A stretch of DNA of 64,000 nt from Acetomicrobium thermoterrenum DSM 13490 (GTDB taxonomy: Bacteria > Synergistota > Synergistia > Synergistales > Acetomicrobiaceae). The notes under the pieces were generated by a model, which saw nothing but the letters and a program-made list of their open reading frames with translations, was not told the DNA's origin and made no database searches. The stretch spans positions 99,513 through 163,512 of the forward strand of contig NZ_FNPD01000005.1 of the NCBI RefSeq assembly GCF_900107215.1, given 5' to 3'. Both the position numbers and the translations under genes were made by a program. This document shows, one piece after another, positions 25,153-33,873 of the stretch (position 1 is its first letter; each line of letters opens with the position of its first letter).

Positions 25153-26112
25153 TCACGCATACACATCTTCCAAGACTTCTTCCGGAGAAGGCCAGGGGCT
25201 CTCTTCGGCAAACTTCACGGCTTCTTCGATCTTGCTGGCGATCTCCTCACGAACCTGCTTCATCTGTTCCTCGGTCATGATCCCCATCTGTGCAAGCTTC
25301 TCCTCAAATCGCGGAATGGGGTCCTTTTTCTTCCACTCCTGGACCTCTTCCTCCGGGCGGTAGACGGTCGGATCTCCCTCGAAATGCCCCCTGTAACGAT
25401 AGGTCTTGCACTCAATTAATGTTGGCCCTTCTCCGGCCCTAGCTCTTTTTACTGCCTCTTGGACTGCCTCATAAACGGCGAGCACGTCGTTGCCGTCGAC
25501 AACTACTCCGGGAATGTTATAGGCCGCCGCTCTGGCTGCCACATCGGGCACATTCATCGACCGCCTTTGCGATAGTGAGATCCCGTAGAAGTTGTTCTCG
25601 TTTATGAATATGACGGGCAGCTTCCAAATCGATGCCATGTTCAACGCTTCGTGAAACGTCCCCTGGTTAGATGATCCGTCGCCAAAGAAGCAGGCCGCCA
25701 CATGATCGGTACCCTTGTACTTAGCCGTAAAGCCTGCACCCACGGCAATGGGAAATCCGCCGCCCACTATGCCGTTGGCCCCAAGTATCCCAAGCTCCAC
25801 ATCGGCGATGTGCATCGATCCGCCCTTACCCTTACAATATCCCGTACGCTTTCCAAAAAGTTCAGCCATCATGAGATTGAGATCTCCGCCCTTGGAAATC
25901 AGATGCCCGTGTCCTCTGTGCGTACTGGTTATATAGTCATCCTTACGCAGGTTTGCGCACGCCCCCGTGGCCACAGCCTCCTCGCCTACGTAAAGGTGCA
26001 CAAAACCGAAGCATTTTCCGGCTGCAAAAAGCTCCGCCACTCGCTCCTCGAAATATCTTATAGTGAGCATGTTCCTGTACATCCACTGCAATGTTTCCCT
26101 TTCAATAGCCAT
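25153..26112 (-). CDS. acoA: Acetoin/pyruvate dehydrogenase E1 component, alpha subunit
   Basis: 319 residues. The thiamine diphosphate motif GDGSSNQGTFHEALNMASIW runs to INENN, and the phosphorylation-loop-like YRYRGHFEGDP is present. Short AcoA proteins of this length contrast with longer pyruvate-dehydrogenase alpha chains. With the beta subunit it forms the E1 enzyme that cleaves acetoin to acetaldehyde and an acetyl group. AAGGAGGT lies ten bases before the ATG; upstream a 14-bp direct repeat (TTCTCTCATAATGC-like, twice) occupies the 121-bp gap to lipA. Pyruvate as substrate remains possible. Confidence 0.92.
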   Translation of the reverse strand: MAIERETLQWMYRNMLTIRYFEERVAELFAAGKCFGFVHLYVGEEAVATGACANLRKDDYITSTHRGHGHLISKGGDLNLMMAELFGKRTGYCKGKGGSMHIADVELGILGANGIVGGGFPIAVGAGFTAKYKGTDHVAACFFGDGSSNQGTFHEALNMASIWKLPVIFINENNFYGISLSQRRSMNVPDVAARAAAYNIPGVVVDGNDVLAVYEAVQEAVKRARAGEGPTLIECKTYRYRGHFEGDPTVYRPEEEVQEWKKKDPIPRFEEKLAQMGIMTEEQMKQVREEIASKIEEAVKFAEESPWPSPEEVLEDVYA

Positions 26113-26233
26113 GATATCCTACCTCCTTCTCTCATAATGCTTCTCTCATAATGTTGTTTAATTAAGCTAACGGTAACCTGACCTTGATCTGTCACCCCCT
26201 ATCTCTAAGTGATATTTTATCGAGACGACACCC

Positions 26234-27082
26234 CTAAGGCTGATAGGCACCAGCCCTATAGGAACTCCTCACCAGTGGGCCGGCAACTACATACTTAAAC
26301 CCAAGCTCGAGGCCCTTTTGCTCGTACATTTGATATTGTTTTGGAGGCACAAACTCCCTCACGGGAAGATGAGATAAAGAGGGTTGTAAATACTGTCCTA
26401 TTGTAAGTATATCACATCCTACTGATATCAAATCGCTCATTACTTCTATTACCTCTTCATACGTCTCGCCAAGGCCGACCATGATCCCCGATTTTGTCAG
26501 CACCTTCGGGGCAATGGTCTTTGCCATCTCAATCAAGGCCAAGCTCCGTTCGTAGTCAGCCTGCGGCCTAACGGCCGGATAAAGGGAAGGGACAGTTTCA
26601 ACGTTATGGGCTAAGACGTCTAAAGGAGCTTCAAGTAAGGTTTTTAAGGCATCCCTGTTGCCCGCCAGGTCGGAGGTCAAAAGTTCTACTTTAGCGCCGG
26701 GGTTTAATTTCTTTACTTCCTTCACCACCAAGGCCATGTGCGATGCGCCACCGTCGGATAGGTCATCTCGGGTGACGCAGGTTAAGACCACGTATTTAAG
26801 GCCAAGGGCTTTGCACGCCTCAGCGATATGTCGTGGTTCATCGGGGTCTAATGGCAAAGGGTTTCCGTGTCTTACGGCGCAGAAGTTACAATGTCTGGTA
26901 CATACGTCTCCCATGAGCAAAAAGGTGGCCGTTCGAGACTTGAAACACTCCCCGACGTTGGGACATAAGGCTTCCTCACAGACAGTATGAAGGGTCATGC
27001 CCTTTATTAAGTCCTGCATTTGACTTAAGCTTTCTTCATCAGGCGCCGGTATCTTAAGCCACTCCGGAAATACCTGATTCAT
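26234..27082 (-). CDS. lipA: Lipoyl synthase (radical SAM)
   Basis: 282 residues with both iron-sulphur motifs: C35-x4-C40-x5-C46 (auxiliary cluster) and C61-x3-C65-x2-C68 (radical SAM, CTRHCNFC), followed by LTCVTRDDLSDGGA. It inserts two sulphurs into octanoyl-lipoyl domains. The C-terminal RSSYRAGA includes the conserved Ser that ligates the auxiliary cluster. It lies six bases after lpdA, so it is co-transcribed with the complex it modifies. Confidence 0.95.
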   Translation of the reverse strand: MNQVFPEWLKIPAPDEESLSQMQDLIKGMTLHTVCEEALCPNVGECFKSRTATFLLMGDVCTRHCNFCAVRHGNPLPLDPDEPRHIAEACKALGLKYVVLTCVTRDDLSDGGASHMALVVKEVKKLNPGAKVELLTSDLAGNRDALKTLLEAPLDVLAHNVETVPSLYPAVRPQADYERSLALIEMAKTIAPKVLTKSGIMVGLGETYEEVIEVMSDLISVGCDILTIGQYLQPSLSHLPVREFVPPKQYQMYEQKGLELGFKYVVAGPLVRSSYRAGAYQP

Positions 27083-27088
27083 CTATCG

Positions 27089-28483
27089 TTACCCTTCCTT
27101 TGGAAGATGTATAGCTCTACCTTGAACGGACAAAGCCGCTTCCTTCAAAGCCTCACCTACGGTGGGGTGGGCAACTATAAGTTGGGCTATCTCATCGGCG
27201 GTAGCCTCCAGCTTCATGGCCATACAGGCCGTAGATATCAGCTCCGTAGCGTTAGGACCCAATATGTGTACGCCTAATACCTTTTCGTACCTTGAGTCCG
27301 CTACGATCTTTACCATTCCTTCGGCTTCACCCAACGTCAATGCCCTTCCGTTGCCGACCATGGGAAACCGTCCCACCTTTACGGGGATACCCGCTTTTTG
27401 GCAATCAAGCTCGCTCATCCCCACGGAGGCCAACTCCGGTGAGGTAAATATGCAGGCAGGAACGACGGAGCAATCCATTTCCCGCATACCGCCAGCAACG
27501 TTTTCTGCCGCGATTTCGCCTTCGGCCATGGCAACATGGGCAAGCATGTAAGGAGACGTACAATCGCCTACCGCGTAGATGTTGGGCACATTAGTCCTCA
27601 TGAATTTATCTGTCTTAATTCGGCCACGCTCCGTCTCGACTCCTGCGTTCGTTAAATTTAAAGCTTGAGTGTTTGGAACGCGACCTGAGGCCAGGAGCAA
27701 ATGTCCTGCCTCCACGGTTATATTTTCTCCGCTCGTTTTTTGAACCGAGACGACAAGGGAACTTCCCCTTTCCTCGATCTTCGTTACCTTGGCAGCTACG
27801 TGAATGGTTATCCCCTTTGACGATAAAATCTCATGCACGTAAGATGCCATCTCCTCGTCGATGTTTGACAATATCCTCGGCAAAAACTCTACCACCGTGA
27901 CGTGGCAGCCTAGGCCTGAAAAAAGGGTCGCAAACTCTATTCCTATCACGCCGCCGCCAACTATGAGCATCGACGAAGGAATTTCTTGGATCTGCAATAC
28001 GTCATCACTGGTTAAGACGTTTCGGCATTGCAGACCTTCAATCGGGGGCATAGAGGGCTTTGAACCCGTCGCTATGATGAAGCTGTCTGACCTTAATTCT
28101 GAAGTGCCATTGCCGTTTTTCACGACGATTTCCTTAGAATTGACGAACGAAGCCTCTCCGTAAATTACATCTACTCCCCACGATTCCAAAAGCGTAGCCA
28201 CGCCATCGGTGAGCTGCTTTACGGTAGCATCCTTACGATCCATGAGCACTTTCCAATCAAAAGTACTTTCCTTGACCGAAAAGCCGTAATCCCGGGCCCT
28301 ATCGAAGTTGCTTTTAAGCTCTGCGGCATGAAGCAAGACCTTGGTTGGTATGCAGCCTCTATTGAGACAAGTACCTCCTACCTTTTCCCCTTCAATCAGC
28401 CTGACATTGCATCCAAGCTGGGCTGCCCTTATTGCGGCTACATATCCTCCAGGTCCGCCTCCTATGACTGTTAAGTCCGCCAC
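27089..28483 (-). CDS. lpdA: Dihydrolipoamide dehydrogenase (E3)
   Basis: 464 residues: FAD motif VIGGGPGGYVAAIRA at the start, redox-active disulphide GGTCLNRGCIPTK with cysteines at 39 and 44, NAD motif IVGGGVIGIEFA, central FAD motif YAVGDC, and the C-terminal HPTVGEAL with the catalytic His-Glu pair. It reoxidises the lipoyl group with NAD+. Start is GTG at 28483, eight bases after AAGGGGG; an upstream in-frame ATG would give a 21-residue extension absent from the family. It is the first gene of the operon and follows a strong promoter. Confidence 0.95.
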   Translation of the reverse strand: MADLTVIGGGPGGYVAAIRAAQLGCNVRLIEGEKVGGTCLNRGCIPTKVLLHAAELKSNFDRARDYGFSVKESTFDWKVLMDRKDATVKQLTDGVATLLESWGVDVIYGEASFVNSKEIVVKNGNGTSELRSDSFIIATGSKPSMPPIEGLQCRNVLTSDDVLQIQEIPSSMLIVGGGVIGIEFATLFSGLGCHVTVVEFLPRILSNIDEEMASYVHEILSSKGITIHVAAKVTKIEERGSSLVVSVQKTSGENITVEAGHLLLASGRVPNTQALNLTNAGVETERGRIKTDKFMRTNVPNIYAVGDCTSPYMLAHVAMAEGEIAAENVAGGMREMDCSVVPACIFTSPELASVGMSELDCQKAGIPVKVGRFPMVGNGRALTLGEAEGMVKIVADSRYEKVLGVHILGPNATELISTACMAMKLEATADEIAQLIVAHPTVGEALKEAALSVQGRAIHLPKEG

Positions 28484-28613
28484 GATCCGTTCCCCCTTGC
28501 AGCTTAGAATCAAATACACCGACGATTTAGCAGAAATATGTTTCATGATATTACAGTTTTTAACCTGTTGTCGAAATTTAAGAAATGTTATAACAATATA
28601 TAAGCATAGTATA

Positions 28614-28657
28614 GCACTACATCAATTATAATATAGTGCAGTTGATAAACCTGTCAA
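28614..28657 (-). promoter_or_regulatory. Promoter of the lpdA-lipA-aco operon with overlapping operator-like repeat
   Basis: On the minus strand, TTGACA (28652-28657) and TATATT (28630-28635) are 16 nt apart, about 150 nt before lpdA. A GCACTA...TAGTGC inverted repeat (28614-28619 and 28634-28639, 14-nt centre) covers the -10 and start region, where a repressor would block the polymerase. Confidence 0.72.
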
Positions 28658-28675
28658 GGTATTCCTATTTCCAGA

Positions 28676-28724
28676 CAAAAACACTACGGCCATGCAGCCT
28701 CGTGGGCTTACATGGCCGTAGTGT
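28676..28724 (-). terminator. Intrinsic terminator of the DAACS symporter gene
   Basis: Perfect 14-bp stem ACACTACGGCCATG/CATGGCCGTAGTGT with a 16-nt loop, followed on the minus strand by TTTTTGTC. It lies 28 bp after the symporter stop. Confidence 0.85.
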
Positions 28725-28751
28725 GCAACTTTTAATTCTGTAATCAGGTCG

Positions 28752-29954
28752 TTACTTTCCCGCAAACTGCGATTCCTCTCGCCTTACCCCCATCTTCATC
28801 TTAGAGGCGATTTTGTCGACGACTATGGCGATAGCGTTGTCTCCCGAGACGTTGCAGGCCGTTCCGAAGCTGTCTTGGGCGATGTAAAGGGCTATCATGA
28901 GGCCGAGCTGGGCCTCGCTAAAGCCGAGCATGCTTTCTAGCACGCCTAGGGCAGCCATCACGGCTCCGCCGGGAACGCCGGGTGCAGCGACCATGGTAAT
29001 GCCAAGCATGGCAATAAAGCCGACCATGGAGGCAAAGGTAAACTGCGTTCCGTGAAGCATCATGACTGCCAGGGAGCACATTGTGATCGTTATCGTAGAA
29101 CCTGCCAGATGTATGGTGGCGCCAAGGGGTATGACGAAGTCCCTTACCGCCTTGGAAACGCCATTTCTTTCGGCGCACTGGACATTTACGGGAATCGTAG
29201 CAGCCGATGACTGCGTTCCTAAAGCAGTAACATAGCCGGGGATCTGGTTTTTAAGGCACTGAAAGAAGTTTTTGCCTCCGTAGGTGCAGGCTATGGCAAA
29301 ATAGACAATTATTAATATGAGATGGGAAGCGATGACGAGCAGAAAAACTTTGCCGAAAACGGACATTATCCTGCCCACTTCTCCCGCATGGGTCATGTTC
29401 GCAAATATGCCCGCCACGTGAAAGGGAAGCAGGGGAATTACCACGTAAGCAATGACCATGCTCACGATCTTTTGGAATTCGACCGTTACGTTGTAGAGGG
29501 TTTTTTCCTTCAGCGCGGATATGCCGATCCCGAGGATAAAAGCCAGCAGAATAGCCGTCATCACGCCCATGAGCGGCGGCATGTCGATCACAAAATAAGG
29601 GGGCAACAGGTGCTCTTCGGGGTTGGTGGCCATTATGTTGGAGGCGAAGTTGATTATCTTAGGCATAATATTAGTCCCGACAAAGAAGGCAAAAAGGCCG
29701 GCCAGTATAGTAGAGCCGTAGGCAAACGCGACCGTCATCCCAAGGAGCTTTCCCGCTCCCTTGCCCAGATCTGCTATGCCGGGGGCGACGAAACCAAGGA
29801 TAATGAGGGGAATGACAAACCCCAGGAAATTTCCAAAAATGCCGTTGAAGGTGGCAAGAAGCCCGACACACCACTGGGGAAAATATTTCCCGATCAATAT
29901 ACCGCAAATAATGGCTATGATCAGCCTTGGCAGTAAGCCCATCCTCTTAAACAT
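28752..29954 (-). CDS. Dicarboxylate/amino-acid:cation symporter (DAACS family, GltP/SstT-like)
   Basis: 400 residues with eight predicted helices and two re-entrant loops. The serine-rich HP1 loop reads LGTQSSAATIPVN, the TM7-type motif is VIPLGATIHLAGSTITI, and the HP2 region is GVPGGAVMAALGVL. These import glutamate, aspartate, serine/threonine or dicarboxylates with Na+ or H+. I choose ATG 29954 because the upstream ATG overlaps the AGGAGGT ribosome site. A short leader peptide gene and promoter lie upstream. The specificity is not readable. Confidence 0.88.
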   Translation of the reverse strand: MFKRMGLLPRLIIAIICGILIGKYFPQWCVGLLATFNGIFGNFLGFVIPLIILGFVAPGIADLGKGAGKLLGMTVAFAYGSTILAGLFAFFVGTNIMPKIINFASNIMATNPEEHLLPPYFVIDMPPLMGVMTAILLAFILGIGISALKEKTLYNVTVEFQKIVSMVIAYVVIPLLPFHVAGIFANMTHAGEVGRIMSVFGKVFLLVIASHLILIIVYFAIACTYGGKNFFQCLKNQIPGYVTALGTQSSAATIPVNVQCAERNGVSKAVRDFVIPLGATIHLAGSTITITMCSLAVMMLHGTQFTFASMVGFIAMLGITMVAAPGVPGGAVMAALGVLESMLGFSEAQLGLMIALYIAQDSFGTACNVSGDNAIAIVVDKIASKMKMGVRREESQFAGK

Positions 29955-30008
29955 CAAAAGACCTCCTATCATTTGTTATAAAGATAACTTAAATGAATAA
30001 AAAAAAGC

Positions 30009-30041
30009 TTACACAACCGATCCGACCTGCTGTAACCTCAT
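30009..30041 (-). CDS. Possible 10-residue leader peptide upstream of the DAACS symporter
   Basis: ATG with a good GGAGGTG site begins a ten-codon frame (MRLQQVGSVV) ending in TAA, which is followed at once by GCTTTTTTTATTC. It sits between the promoter and the symporter gene. No run of a single regulatory amino acid is present, though two adjacent Gln codons and two Val codons occur. It may act by translational attenuation. Confidence 0.4.
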   Translation of the reverse strand: MRLQQVGSVV

Positions 30042-30083
30042 GAATCACCTCCGCATGTGTATTTATTCCATAATTACATGTAT

Positions 30084-30110
30084 ATTATATACGCAAAGTC
30101 TCTTTGTCTA
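30084..30110 (-). promoter_or_regulatory. Candidate promoter for the leader peptide and DAACS symporter
   Basis: TAGACA (30105-30110) and TATAAT (30084-30089) on the minus strand, 15 nt apart. The -10 is perfect and the -35 weaker. Confidence 0.55.
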
Positions 30111-30329
30111 TGTATACATGTCAGGAAGAGCTATCAAAATATTTACGGTAAGGGGGATGCAAAATTTCATTATATATGTTAGGCTAACTACGGTTTTTTG
30201 AATTCCATTCACAAGAAAGGTGGTGGCAGTGCGTGGACGCTGGACCCGGTAGTCGTCGGTACAGTGCAATAAAGGATGAAGTTACGTTTTTAAATGAAGG
30301 ACATCGCCTCAAGCGCGCTCTTCTTCCTT

Positions 30330-30434
30330 CGGAAGGTCGCAGCTACACTGCCGCCGCTTTGACAGCTTCAGCCTCTCGATACTCTCGATAGCCTCCGTTC
30401 AAAGCGTTTTCCAAATAAGCGGCAGAACCTTCCG
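30330..30434 (+). ncRNA. Structured leader RNA upstream of mgtE, candidate metal-responsive element
   Basis: Three nested helices form a long hairpin in the 573-bp untranslated region: CGGAAGGT (30330-30337) with 30427-30434, CTGCCGC (30348-30354) with 30419-30425, and CGCTTTGA (30355-30362) with 30399-30406. A further hairpin GGCAAC-GTAAT-GTTGCC lies at about 30476-30492, before the ribosome site. Genes for MgtE are often preceded by M-box riboswitches, but I could not match the M-box consensus confidently. No protein-coding gene was found in 29973-30545 apart from the minus-strand leader peptide. Confidence 0.45.
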
Positions 30435-30545
30435 ATAAGATGAGAGCAGCCTTTGAAGGCCCTGGGCAATCGGCTTGGGCAACGTAATGTTGCCTCCGTA
30501 TTCTTTTGCCCTCTAACCAAAAAAGCTCTCTGGGAGGTGATTTGC

Positions 30546-31907
30546 ATGGAACAGAGAAACATCGATTTCTTCAAGGAAACGGTCGAAGAAATGCTCGAAA
30601 AACAGGACCTGGAAGCTTTGCGCCTTTATCTGGAGGAGCTTCACCCCTACGAGATTGGTGCGCTCTTGGACGAACTCGAAGAGTCCAAACAGCTCGTCAT
30701 CCTCTCTCTCACTCTGCCGGAGGCAGCAGCTGAGGCTTTGGAGCACCTTGATTTCGACGACCAATACAGGCTCCTCGATCATCTAGACGAAGAGTCAGCA
30801 AGCAAGATAATCGCCGCCATGGGGCGAGATGCTATAGCCGACCTGCTTATGGCCATACACCCAAACAAAGCCCAGGAGATCATGGCCATGATACCCCGGG
30901 AGTACCTCGAAAGCATAAAGTTTCTCATGTCCTATCCCGAGGATTCCGCCGGGGGCATAATGTCCCTGGACTACATCCAGGCCAGGCAATACTGGACTAT
31001 AGAGCGGGTGATAGAACACTTCAGAAAGGTCGGCAGAAAACAAAGCGTGACAAACTACATATACATCGTAGATGCCGTGGGCAAGCTTGTCGGCGTCCTC
31101 TCACTGAAGGAGCTTTTATTAAACGAGCCTAAGACAAAGATTGAAGACGTAATGCACACCAACATCATAACGGTTTTGGCTACGGCGGACCAGGAAGAGG
31201 CTGCCAAACTCATGAGCCAGTACGACCTCATGATACTGCCAGTGGTGAACGAACAGGGTCGCCTCGTAGGCGTCATAACGGCCGACGACATCATGGATGT
31301 CATCGAGGAAGAGGACACTGAAGACATCCACAGGCTGGGTGGAAGCCAACCTTTAGACCTGCCCTACTTAGAATCGACACTGACGACGCTTTTCAGCAAG
31401 CGCATCGGCTGGCTCGTTGTTCTTTTCGCAACACAGGCAGTGACGAGCAACATCCTGAAACATTACGAGGGAGTTTTAAGCAGCGTCGTGGCCCTTACTT
31501 TTTTCATGCCCCTGCTTGCGGGAGTGGGAGGCAATTCCGGGACCCAGGCTTCTTCTTTAATCATAAGGGGTCTTGCCCTTGGCGAGATCACGGTCCAGGA
31601 CATAGCCGTCATACTCTTCAAGGAGCTTCGCGTAAGCGCCCTCATCGGAATCGTGATGGGAACGATCGGGTATTTCTTCGCCTGGACGGTCAGCGGTTCA
31701 ACTGGCGTCGCAGCTGTCGTCGCCGTAACCGTAACGGTGGTTTTGATCGTAAGCTCCACCATCGGTGCCATACTTCCCATCGTCGGGAGGGCCTTCAGGC
31801 TGGATCCGGCCGTCTTTTCCGCCCCCCTTATAACCACCGTGGTGGATATCACGTCGCTGATGGTTTACTTCAACATTGCCATAAAGCTGCTCAAGTTAGG
31901 CGGATAG
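30546..31907 (+). CDS. mgtE: Magnesium transporter MgtE
   Basis: 453 residues: an N-terminal superhelical MgtE_N domain (about 10-130, LEELHPYEIGALLDEL), two CBS domains (about 135-255, with GVLSLKELLL and LVGVITADDIMDVIEEEDTEDI), and a five-helix channel domain with LAGVGGNSGTQASSLIIRGLALGEI. The Asn-Ser-Gly-Thr-Gln segment lines the pore. MgtE is a Mg2+ channel gated by its own cytoplasmic domain. Start is ATG 30546 after GGGAGGTG; an upstream in-frame start 93 nt earlier lies within the structured leader. A strong terminator follows. Confidence 0.94.
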   Translation: MEQRNIDFFKETVEEMLEKQDLEALRLYLEELHPYEIGALLDELEESKQLVILSLTLPEAAAEALEHLDFDDQYRLLDHLDEESASKIIAAMGRDAIADLLMAIHPNKAQEIMAMIPREYLESIKFLMSYPEDSAGGIMSLDYIQARQYWTIERVIEHFRKVGRKQSVTNYIYIVDAVGKLVGVLSLKELLLNEPKTKIEDVMHTNIITVLATADQEEAAKLMSQYDLMILPVVNEQGRLVGVITADDIMDVIEEEDTEDIHRLGGSQPLDLPYLESTLTTLFSKRIGWLVVLFATQAVTSNILKHYEGVLSSVVALTFFMPLLAGVGGNSGTQASSLIIRGLALGEITVQDIAVILFKELRVSALIGIVMGTIGYFFAWTVSGSTGVAAVVAVTVTVVLIVSSTIGAILPIVGRAFRLDPAVFSAPLITTVVDITSLMVYFNIAIKLLKLGG

Positions 31908-31938
31908 GATTTTCGAATGCATATATGGGAACTTTGAA

Positions 31939-31971
31939 AAGCACGGACAGAGGGATGTTCGTGCTTTTTTT
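31939..31971 (+). terminator. Intrinsic terminator of mgtE
   Basis: AAGCACGGA pairs with TTCGTGCTT (one G-T pair) around a 10-nt loop and runs into seven T residues, 31 nt after the stop codon. Confidence 0.85.
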
Positions 31972-32318
31972 ATTCGTCCAGGACTTACTTTTTTGATATA
32001 CCCTGCTATCGAATTATTAATATATTATGTTCTTGAGTTATACTAATTATTCTTTATTATAATTCATGCTGACAAAATAATATAATTTTATTCTATTTCA
32101 AATTAAATATCCTATGATAATTGTCATAAAATTAGGCGTGGCGAACATATTTGAACCTTTGTATATTTGTAATCAAATAATAAAATTTAATTAATAATAT
32201 ATTTTAAATATATCTATTTTTTAGAAATATTTGTCTTGTATAACGACATTGGCTAATTTATAATTAAACTTATAAATATATCATGATCTTTTAATCATGG
32301 AAGGGAGGAATTTTGACA
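31972..32318. promoter_or_regulatory. Very AT-rich control region before nhaC
   Basis: 347 bp, strikingly AT-rich against its GC-balanced neighbours, with no gene on either strand. It contains a 16-bp inverted repeat TATGATAATTGTCATA (32113-32128, one mismatched pair) and CATGAT-N6-ATCATG (32282-32299) just before the ribosome site. These are operator or hairpin candidates. Confidence 0.45.
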
Positions 32319-33830
32319 ATGGACGAAGGCGGAAGAAGACAGAGAAAGCCGACGTTGCTTGAGGCTGTCGTCGCCGTGGTGGTATCTTTTGCCTGCATAG
32401 GCATAGGCGTCCTGGCTTTGGGGGTTGACGTTCACATTCCCATCGTGATCGCAACATCTTTTGTGTGCCTCATTGGGCGCTTCCTGCTTCACATAAGCTG
32501 GAAGGACATCGAAGAGGGAATCTTTCGGGGCATCCACATAGGACTGCAGGCAATCCTCATTCTAATGATTGTCGGCATGATCGTGGGCTCCTGGATACAG
32601 GGCGGGATAGTCCCGACGCTCATCTATTACGGCTTGAGCATCCTGTCTCCAAGCATCTTTCTGCTTGCTACGCTTTTGATCTGCTCGATCGTGTCCCTGG
32701 CTACGGGATCCTCCTGGGGCACTTCCGGAACGGTAGGCCTCGCCTTGATAGGCATTGCAGCCGGCCTTGGCGTTTCCATGCCTCTTGCCGCGGGCGTGGT
32801 CATCTCCGGAGCATATTTCGGGGATAAGATGTCTCCCCTTTCCGACACGACCAACCTGGCACCTGCAGTAGCTGGCACCACCCTTTTCAGCCACATCCGT
32901 GCCTTAGTTTCCACCACGATGACTACCTACATTATCGTGGCAATCATCACTATCGTCCTTGGCTTCAGGTTTGCCGGCGGCACTCTTGACACGTCGAGGA
33001 TCGAGGCCTTTCAAAAGCTTTTGGCTGCCGAATTCGACATAGGCCTACTTGGTTTCATACCGCCCCTCGTCGTAATAACTTTGGCAGCTTTGAAATTTCC
33101 TGCCATTCCCAGCATGTTCGCCGGCGTCGTTTTGGGCGGCATCATGATACTTCTTCAGGGAAACGGCCTGGGTACCATGGTCACTGCGATCCACTACGGC
33201 TACGTGCCGGCTTTAAGCGCTGAAATAGCGGAAGCTGCAAGCCCGGAGGCCATAGCCTCTATGCTTGCAGCCAAAGGCGTTACTGACGTCAATCCCGAGC
33301 TTGCCCGACAGGTGAGCGAAATGTTGAGCAGCCTGCTGGAACGGGGCGGTTTGGATTCCATGATGTGGACGGTCTCTTTGATACTCTGTGCCCTTTCTTT
33401 CGGCGGGGTCATGGAAAGATGCGGCTTTCTCGAGGTGCTGCTTGAGGCAATACTGAAACACGTTAAAAGCGTTACGGGAATGGTCGTCTCCGTCATGATC
33501 GGATGTTTTGCCACAAACCTCCTGGTTGGCGATCAATACACGGCAATTGTGCTTCCCGGAAGGATGTTCAAACCTGCCTTCGACAAGATGGGGCTGCACC
33601 CCAGGATGCTGTCGAGAACTCTTGAAGACAGCGGCACACTGACCTCCGTTTTAATACCATGGAACACCTGCGGCGCCTATCATGCGAGCCTTTTTGGCAT
33701 ACCTACCCTTGAGTTCGCGCCCTTCGCCTTCTTTAACTACATCAACCCAATAGTGGCCATAATTCTGACGGCCATGGGCAAGTTCATATTCTGGCGCAAG
33801 GATACTGACGACGACATAATAACCGAATAG
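32319..33830 (+). CDS. nhaC: NhaC family Na+/H+ antiporter
   Basis: 503 residues, about 12 membrane helices. Family marks are LATGSSWGTSGTVGLALIGI, GAYFGDKMSPLSDTTNLAPA and the C-terminal half motif LIPWNTCGAYHA. NhaC proteins exchange Na+ (or coupled organic acids, as in malate-lactate antiporters) for protons across the membrane. ATG 32319 is preferred over a TTG two codons earlier, which would sit only four bases from the GGGAGG. Monocistronic; a shared terminator follows. A malate/lactate-type or other amine antiport function cannot be excluded. Confidence 0.9.
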   Translation: MDEGGRRQRKPTLLEAVVAVVVSFACIGIGVLALGVDVHIPIVIATSFVCLIGRFLLHISWKDIEEGIFRGIHIGLQAILILMIVGMIVGSWIQGGIVPTLIYYGLSILSPSIFLLATLLICSIVSLATGSSWGTSGTVGLALIGIAAGLGVSMPLAAGVVISGAYFGDKMSPLSDTTNLAPAVAGTTLFSHIRALVSTTMTTYIIVAIITIVLGFRFAGGTLDTSRIEAFQKLLAAEFDIGLLGFIPPLVVITLAALKFPAIPSMFAGVVLGGIMILLQGNGLGTMVTAIHYGYVPALSAEIAEAASPEAIASMLAAKGVTDVNPELARQVSEMLSSLLERGGLDSMMWTVSLILCALSFGGVMERCGFLEVLLEAILKHVKSVTGMVVSVMIGCFATNLLVGDQYTAIVLPGRMFKPAFDKMGLHPRMLSRTLEDSGTLTSVLIPWNTCGAYHASLFGIPTLEFAPFAFFNYINPIVAIILTAMGKFIFWRKDTDDDIITE

Positions 33831-33841
33831 TTTACGAAAAG

Positions 33842-33873
33842 AAAAAGGCCACCATCTTACCGGTGGCCTTTTT
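33842..33873. terminator. Bidirectional terminator between nhaC and phhB
   Basis: A perfect 12-bp stem AAAAAGGCCACC/GGTGGCCTTTTT with an 8-nt loop, with A and T runs on both sides. One arm is inside the last codons of phhB, whose stop codon lies in the loop. Confidence 0.88.

Noticed and set aside
30180..30330. Canonical M-box riboswitch before mgtE
   Set aside because: Fragments such as GTACAGTGC recall the M-box, but I could not lay out the full consensus order of helices and loops, so it is reported only as a structured leader.
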